DNA from: Candidatus Avimicrobium faecavium
GTDB lineage: Bacteria; Bacillota; Clostridia; Oscillospirales; Ruminococcaceae
Assembly (NCBI GenBank): GCA_904419105.1
Contig: CAJFQR010000079.1
Coordinates: 1 to 12,202, forward strand
Direction of reading: 5' to 3'
DNA: 12,202 bases
Positions 6,225-12,202 of this stretch are shown here, one piece after another. Under the pieces are notes generated by a model. That model was given only the letters and a program-made list of their open reading frames with translations. It did no database searches and was not told where the DNA came from. The stretch's first letter is position 1; each line of letters opens with the position of its first letter. Made by a program: the position numbers and the translations under genes.

Positions 6225-7628
6225 ATGTGCAACGAAAAGACCCCCGGCGAGCTGCTCGCCGAAAAGCTGACCTACCGCACCCGGGACGCCGGCGAGGTGC
6301 TGGACCCCGCCTGCCTGGCCGAGGCGGACGCCTTCTGTGAGGACTACAAGGCCTTCCTGGACCACGCCAAGATCGAGCGGGAGGCGGTGCGCACCGCCAT
6401 CGGCCGGCTGAAGGCGGCGGGCTACACCGAGTTCGACCCCGGCCGGAGCTACCGCCCCGGCGACAGGATCTACCGCAACGTCCGCGGCAAGGCGCTGGTG
6501 CTGGCCACCATCGGCACCGAGGCGCTGGACCGGGGCGTACACCTGGTGATCAGCCACATCGATTCCCCCCGGCTGGACCTGAAGCCCAACCCCCTGTATG
6601 AGGACGGCGGCCTGGCCCTGTTTAAGACCCACTACTACGGCGGCATCAAAAAGTACCAGTGGACCGCCATCCCGCTGGCGCTGCACGGCACGGTGATCCG
6701 AAAGGACGGCACCGCGCTGGAGGTGGCCATCGGCGACGAGGCCGGGGACCCGGTGTTCTGCGTCACCGACCTGCTGCCCCACCTGGCCAGGGACCAGATG
6801 GGCAAGACGATGAAGGAGGGCATCCGCGGCGAGCAGCTCAACATCGTCGCCGGCTCCCGCCCCTACCCCGACGAGAAGGTGAAGGACCGGGTCAAGCTGG
6901 CGGTGCTGGCGCTGCTGCATGAGAAGTACGGCCTGGTGGAGGCGGACTTCCTCTCGGCGGAGCTGACGATGGTCCCGGCCTGGAAGGCCCGGGATGTGGG
7001 CTTTGACCGCAGCATGATCGGCGCCTACGGCCACGACGACAAGGTCTGCGCCTACACCGCGCTGCGGGCGGCGATGGCGGTGGAGCACCCGGCCAAGACC
7101 TCGGTGACCGTCTTTGCCGACAAGGAGGAGATCGGCTCCGAGGGCAACACCGGCCTCAACTCCGACTTCCTGAAGATCTTCGTCGAGGACCTCTGCGCCG
7201 CCCAGGGCGCCGAGAGCCGCCGCACGCTGACCAACTCCACCTGCATGAGCGCCGATGTCAACGCCGCCTTCGACCCGACCTTCCCGGAGGTGGCCGAGCG
7301 GGGCAACACCGCCTACCTCAACCGCGGCGTGGTCATCACCAAGTACACCGGCGCCGGCGGCAAGAGCGGCACCAACGACGCCTCCGCCGAGTTCATGCAC
7401 ACGGTGCGCACGCTGCTGGACCGGGCGGACATCGTCTGGCAGACCGGCGAGCTCGGCGCCGTGGACCAGGGCGGCGGCGGCACCGTGGCCCAGTTTGTCG
7501 CCCACATGAATGTGGAGGTGGTCGATGTGGGGGTGCCGGTGCTGTCGATGCACGCCCCCTTCGAGCTGGTGTCCAAGACCGATGTGTTCATGACCTACCG
7601 CGCCTTCGTTGAATTCCTCAGATCGTAA
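6225..7628 (+). CDS. apeA: M18 family zinc aminopeptidase
   Basis: A 467-residue cytosolic metallo-aminopeptidase that removes N-terminal residues, often acidic ones, from peptides. M18 enzymes usually form tetrahedral dodecamers. All expected metal and catalytic positions are visible: His111 in SHIDSPRLDLKP, Asp271/Asp272 in GHDDKV, Glu301/Glu302 in DKEEIGSEG (one is the catalytic base), Asp344 in MSADVNAAFDP and His443 in SMHAPFELVSKTD. The length and these motifs fit the bacterial 'aminopeptidase 1' subgroup; the symbol is given on that basis and is less sure than the family. The start is supported by AAAGGAG (6209-6215), 9 nt upstream, and by the promoter at 6156-6184. No signal peptide. 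A small membrane protein gene follows after 18 nt and is probably co-transcribed. Confidence 0.95.
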   Translation: MCNEKTPGELLAEKLTYRTRDAGEVLDPACLAEADAFCEDYKAFLDHAKIEREAVRTAIGRLKAAGYTEFDPGRSYRPGDRIYRNVRGKALVLATIGTEALDRGVHLVISHIDSPRLDLKPNPLYEDGGLALFKTHYYGGIKKYQWTAIPLALHGTVIRKDGTALEVAIGDEAGDPVFCVTDLLPHLARDQMGKTMKEGIRGEQLNIVAGSRPYPDEKVKDRVKLAVLALLHEKYGLVEADFLSAELTMVPAWKARDVGFDRSMIGAYGHDDKVCAYTALRAAMAVEHPAKTSVTVFADKEEIGSEGNTGLNSDFLKIFVEDLCAAQGAESRRTLTNSTCMSADVNAAFDPTFPEVAERGNTAYLNRGVVITKYTGAGGKSGTNDASAEFMHTVRTLLDRADIVWQTGELGAVDQGGGGTVAQFVAHMNVEVVDVGVPVLSMHAPFELVSKTDVFMTYRAFVEFLRS

Positions 7629-7646
7629 CCCGGAAGAAAGGATCGG

Positions 7647-7946
7647 ATGTTTATGCTGCTCAAGATCATCCTGCTGCTGGGCCTTGCCCTGGTGGTCACC
7701 GGGCTGATCCAGTATGTCTACTTCTGCGTCAATATGCAGCTCGGCGCCAACCGGTTTGCCTTCTCATTGGGGCTTACCGCCCTGCTGGCGGTGCCGCTGC
7801 TCTACCACCTGCTCAGTGGGGACCTGTTCCGGCTGGACGCCTGGCGGGTGCTGCTCATCACCTACCTGCCGGTGGCCTTCCTCTGGTTCCGGCTGGACCT
7901 GCTCAAGCGCACCGCCGCCGTCCAGGACGACGAGGACCTGCTCTGA
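7647..7946 (+). CDS. Small integral membrane protein of unknown function
   Basis: A 99-residue protein I do not recognise. Three hydrophobic segments can be seen: about residues 4-26 (LKIILLLGLALVVTGLIQYV), 38-57 (FAFSLGLTALLAVPLLYHLL) and 67-86 (WRVLLITYLPVAFLWFRLDL). A short acidic tail (VQDDEDLL) follows. Positive charges at the third segment's end and the acidic tail do not settle its topology. Two in-frame starts exist, 7647 and 7653. GAAAGGA (7636-7642) is 4 nt before the first and 10 nt before the second, so 7653 may be the real start. It lies 18 nt after the aminopeptidase gene and before a stem-loop, so it is the last gene of that unit. There is no evidence that it works with the aminopeptidase beyond co-transcription. 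Confidence 0.8.
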   Translation: MFMLLKIILLLGLALVVTGLIQYVYFCVNMQLGANRFAFSLGLTALLAVPLLYHLLSGDLFRLDAWRVLLITYLPVAFLWFRLDLLKRTAAVQDDEDLL

Positions 7947-8110
7947 CCCCCGAAATCCGAACCCCCATCCGGCCCCGGAAGCCCTCATCGGCCTCCGGGG
8001 CTGCTTTGGTCCCGGGGGGCTCCGCCGCCGAAAAAGGCCGGCGGAAAGGCCCGGCAGCCGCCATACCGGCCGGACGGCAAAAAAAGAGGCAATGCCGCGG
8101 AAAATCATCC
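7947..8110 (+). other. Intergenic region between the membrane protein gene and the rpoB promoter
   Basis: No gene seen. It contains the stem-loop at 7972-8001 (listed separately) and a second GC-rich stem, TCCGCCG (8021-8027) with CGGCGGA (8039-8045). A third partial stem pairs GCCGCC (8057-8062) with GGACGGC (8072-8078, one bulge). An A-run follows at 8079-8085. None of the later stems has a T-tract on the 3' side of either strand, so they are not convincing terminators. Confidence 0.6.
7972..8007 (+). terminator. Probable terminator of the aminopeptidase unit
   Basis: GCCCCGGA (7972-7979) pairs with TCCGGGGC (7994-8001) and GCC (7981-7983) with GGC (7990-7992). One A-C mismatch and a 6-nt loop remain, giving 11 pairs. 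The following TGCTTTGG holds only a short T-run, so termination may be partial. Confidence 0.5.
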
Positions 8111-8121
8111 TTGACATTGCC
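8088..8121 (+). repeat. Inverted repeat overlapping the rpoB -35 box, candidate operator
   Basis: GGCAATG at 8088-8094 is the exact reverse complement of CATTGCC at 8115-8121, with 20 bp between the arms. The right arm includes the last two bases of the TTGACA box (8111-8116). Arm centres are 27 bp apart, a little over two and a half helical turns. No regulator is assigned. Confidence 0.45.
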
Positions 8122-8139
8122 CCAAAGGCGTAATATAAT
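8111..8139 (+). promoter_or_regulatory. Full-consensus sigma-A promoter of rpoBC
   Basis: TTGACA (8111-8116), a 17-nt spacer and TATAAT (8134-8139), both hexamers perfect. A second TATAAT at 8142-8147 has no matching -35. Transcription should start near 8146, giving a leader of about 150 nt. The best promoter in the window drives its RNA polymerase genes. Confidence 0.92.
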
Positions 8140-8145
8140 AGTATA

Positions 8146-8299
8146 ATGTATCAGAATGGACATCTATGCCATTTATACATATAAGTATATCATAGGATGT
8201 CCCAAAAAGCAAGATGTTTTTGAGAAAACCACAGAAATTCCCGCGGAATTTTTGTGGGTATTTACCAACCGTAAAAGGATGAATGGAGTGATTACGCCT
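8146..8299 (+). promoter_or_regulatory. AT-rich structured 5' leader of rpoB
   Basis: Three predicted hairpins. P1: GGACATC (8158-8164) with GATGTCC (8196-8202), continued by TATG (8165-8168) with CATA (8191-8194) past a bulged G8195, and capped by TATAC (8174-8178) with GTATA (8185-8189). P2: CAAAAA (8203-8208) with TTTTTG (8217-8222). P3: 13 pairs between 8229-8241 and 8245-8257 with one G-U and a CGC triloop. ACATC (8160-8164) could instead pair with GATGT at 8213-8217, which would break P1 and P2. The composition is much more AT-rich than the surroundings. I do not recognise a known RNA family. The frame is open through the leader from an ATG at 8156, but it does not look coding. Confidence 0.6.
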
Positions 8300-12013
<3,714 letters not shown>

Positions 12014-12025
12014 GGAGGCAGAAGT

Positions 12026-12202
12026 ATGGAATTTAATGTATTCGATTCGATCAAGATCGGTCTGGCCTCTCCGGATCAGATCCGGGAATGGTCCTACGGC
12101 GAGGTCAAAAAGCCGGAGACCATCAACTACCGGACGCTGAAGCCGGAGCGGGACGGTCTGTTCTGCGAGCGCATCTTCGGGCCTACCAAGGACTGGGAGT
12201 GC
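12026..12202 (+). CDS. rpoC: DNA-directed RNA polymerase, beta' subunit (first 59 codons)
   Basis: N-terminus of the beta' subunit; the gene runs off the window. MEFNVFDSIKIGLASPDQI is followed by WSYGEVKKPETINYRTLKPE and DGLFCERIFGPTKDWEC, the canonical start of RpoC just before its four-cysteine zinc-binding motif. The last codon present is probably its first Cys. AAGGAGG at 12012-12018 overlaps the rpoB stop and lies 7 nt before the ATG. Co-transcribed with rpoB. Confidence 0.97.
   Translation, partial: MEFNVFDSIKIGLASPDQIREWSYGEVKKPETINYRTLKPERDGLFCERIFGPTKDWEC

Noticed and set aside
4794..7553. Long minus-strand open frame (about 919 codons) opposite coaE, the transglycosylase and the aminopeptidase
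   Set aside because: It runs antisense through three recognisable genes and has the composition of a shadow frame; no promoter was seen on that strand.
8021..8085. Second and third GC-rich stems as terminators or a small RNA gene
   Set aside because: No T-tract follows on either strand and no promoter precedes them; GC-rich stems are expected by chance here.
8142..8147. Second TATAAT as an independent rpoB promoter
   Set aside because: The region 16-18 nt upstream (around 8119-8125) has no -35-like sequence. It lies at the predicted transcription start of the first promoter.
8156..8299. rpoB starting at ATG 8156 with a 48-residue extension
   Set aside because: The ATG is only about 10 nt from the predicted transcript start, has no ribosome binding site and lies in hairpin P1. 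The extension is unlike known RpoB N-termini.

Overview
The window is a gene-dense, roughly 65-70% GC stretch in which every supported gene lies on the + strand. The organism is most likely a high-GC member of the Clostridia, probably of the Oscillospirales (Ruminococcaceae/Oscillospiraceae) type. The reasons are the start of RpoB (MVNVKPVQLGKN), an RpoB-RpoC pair with an acidic RpoB tail, a DUF951 protein next to prfA, a BusR-like GntR/RCK_C regulator, strong AGGAGG-type ribosome binding sites, and sigma-A promoters with near-consensus TATAAT boxes. This assignment is inferred from gene content only.

Layout. (1) 1-1284: 3' part of a patatin-like phospholipase. (2) 1330-2453: a promoter followed by a two-gene unit, a small pyridoxamine-phosphate-oxidase-fold protein and a GntR-type regulator whose C-terminal RCK_C domain resembles the c-di-AMP sensor BusR. 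(3) 2458-6161: a second promoter and a structured leader, then a tight housekeeping operon: DUF951 protein, prfA (release factor 1), ywlC/sua5 (threonylcarbamoyl-AMP synthase for t6A in tRNA), coaE (dephospho-CoA kinase) and a membrane-anchored lytic transglycosylase. The signal anchor and catalytic domain of the transglycosylase lie in different reading frames, so it is broken as written. (4) 6156-7946: a promoter whose -35 box overlaps the transglycosylase stop, then an M18 aminopeptidase and a 99-residue membrane protein. (5) 7947-8299: an intergenic region with a stem-loop likely to end the previous unit, an inverted repeat touching the next -35 box, a promoter with perfect -35 and -10 hexamers, and an AT-rich leader with strong predicted hairpins. 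(6) 8300-12202: rpoB (complete) and the first 59 codons of rpoC.

Functionally this is mostly core information processing: translation termination, tRNA modification and transcription, with cofactor synthesis, peptide turnover and wall remodelling. I see no mobile element, CRISPR array, tRNA or rRNA gene, and no defence or biosynthetic cluster. The most interesting non-coding signals are the structured leader of rpoB, the inverted repeat at its promoter, and the leader plus 15-bp direct repeat at the DUF951 gene. The most interesting coding signals are the BusR-like regulator with no osmolyte transporter beside it and the frame-split transglycosylase.
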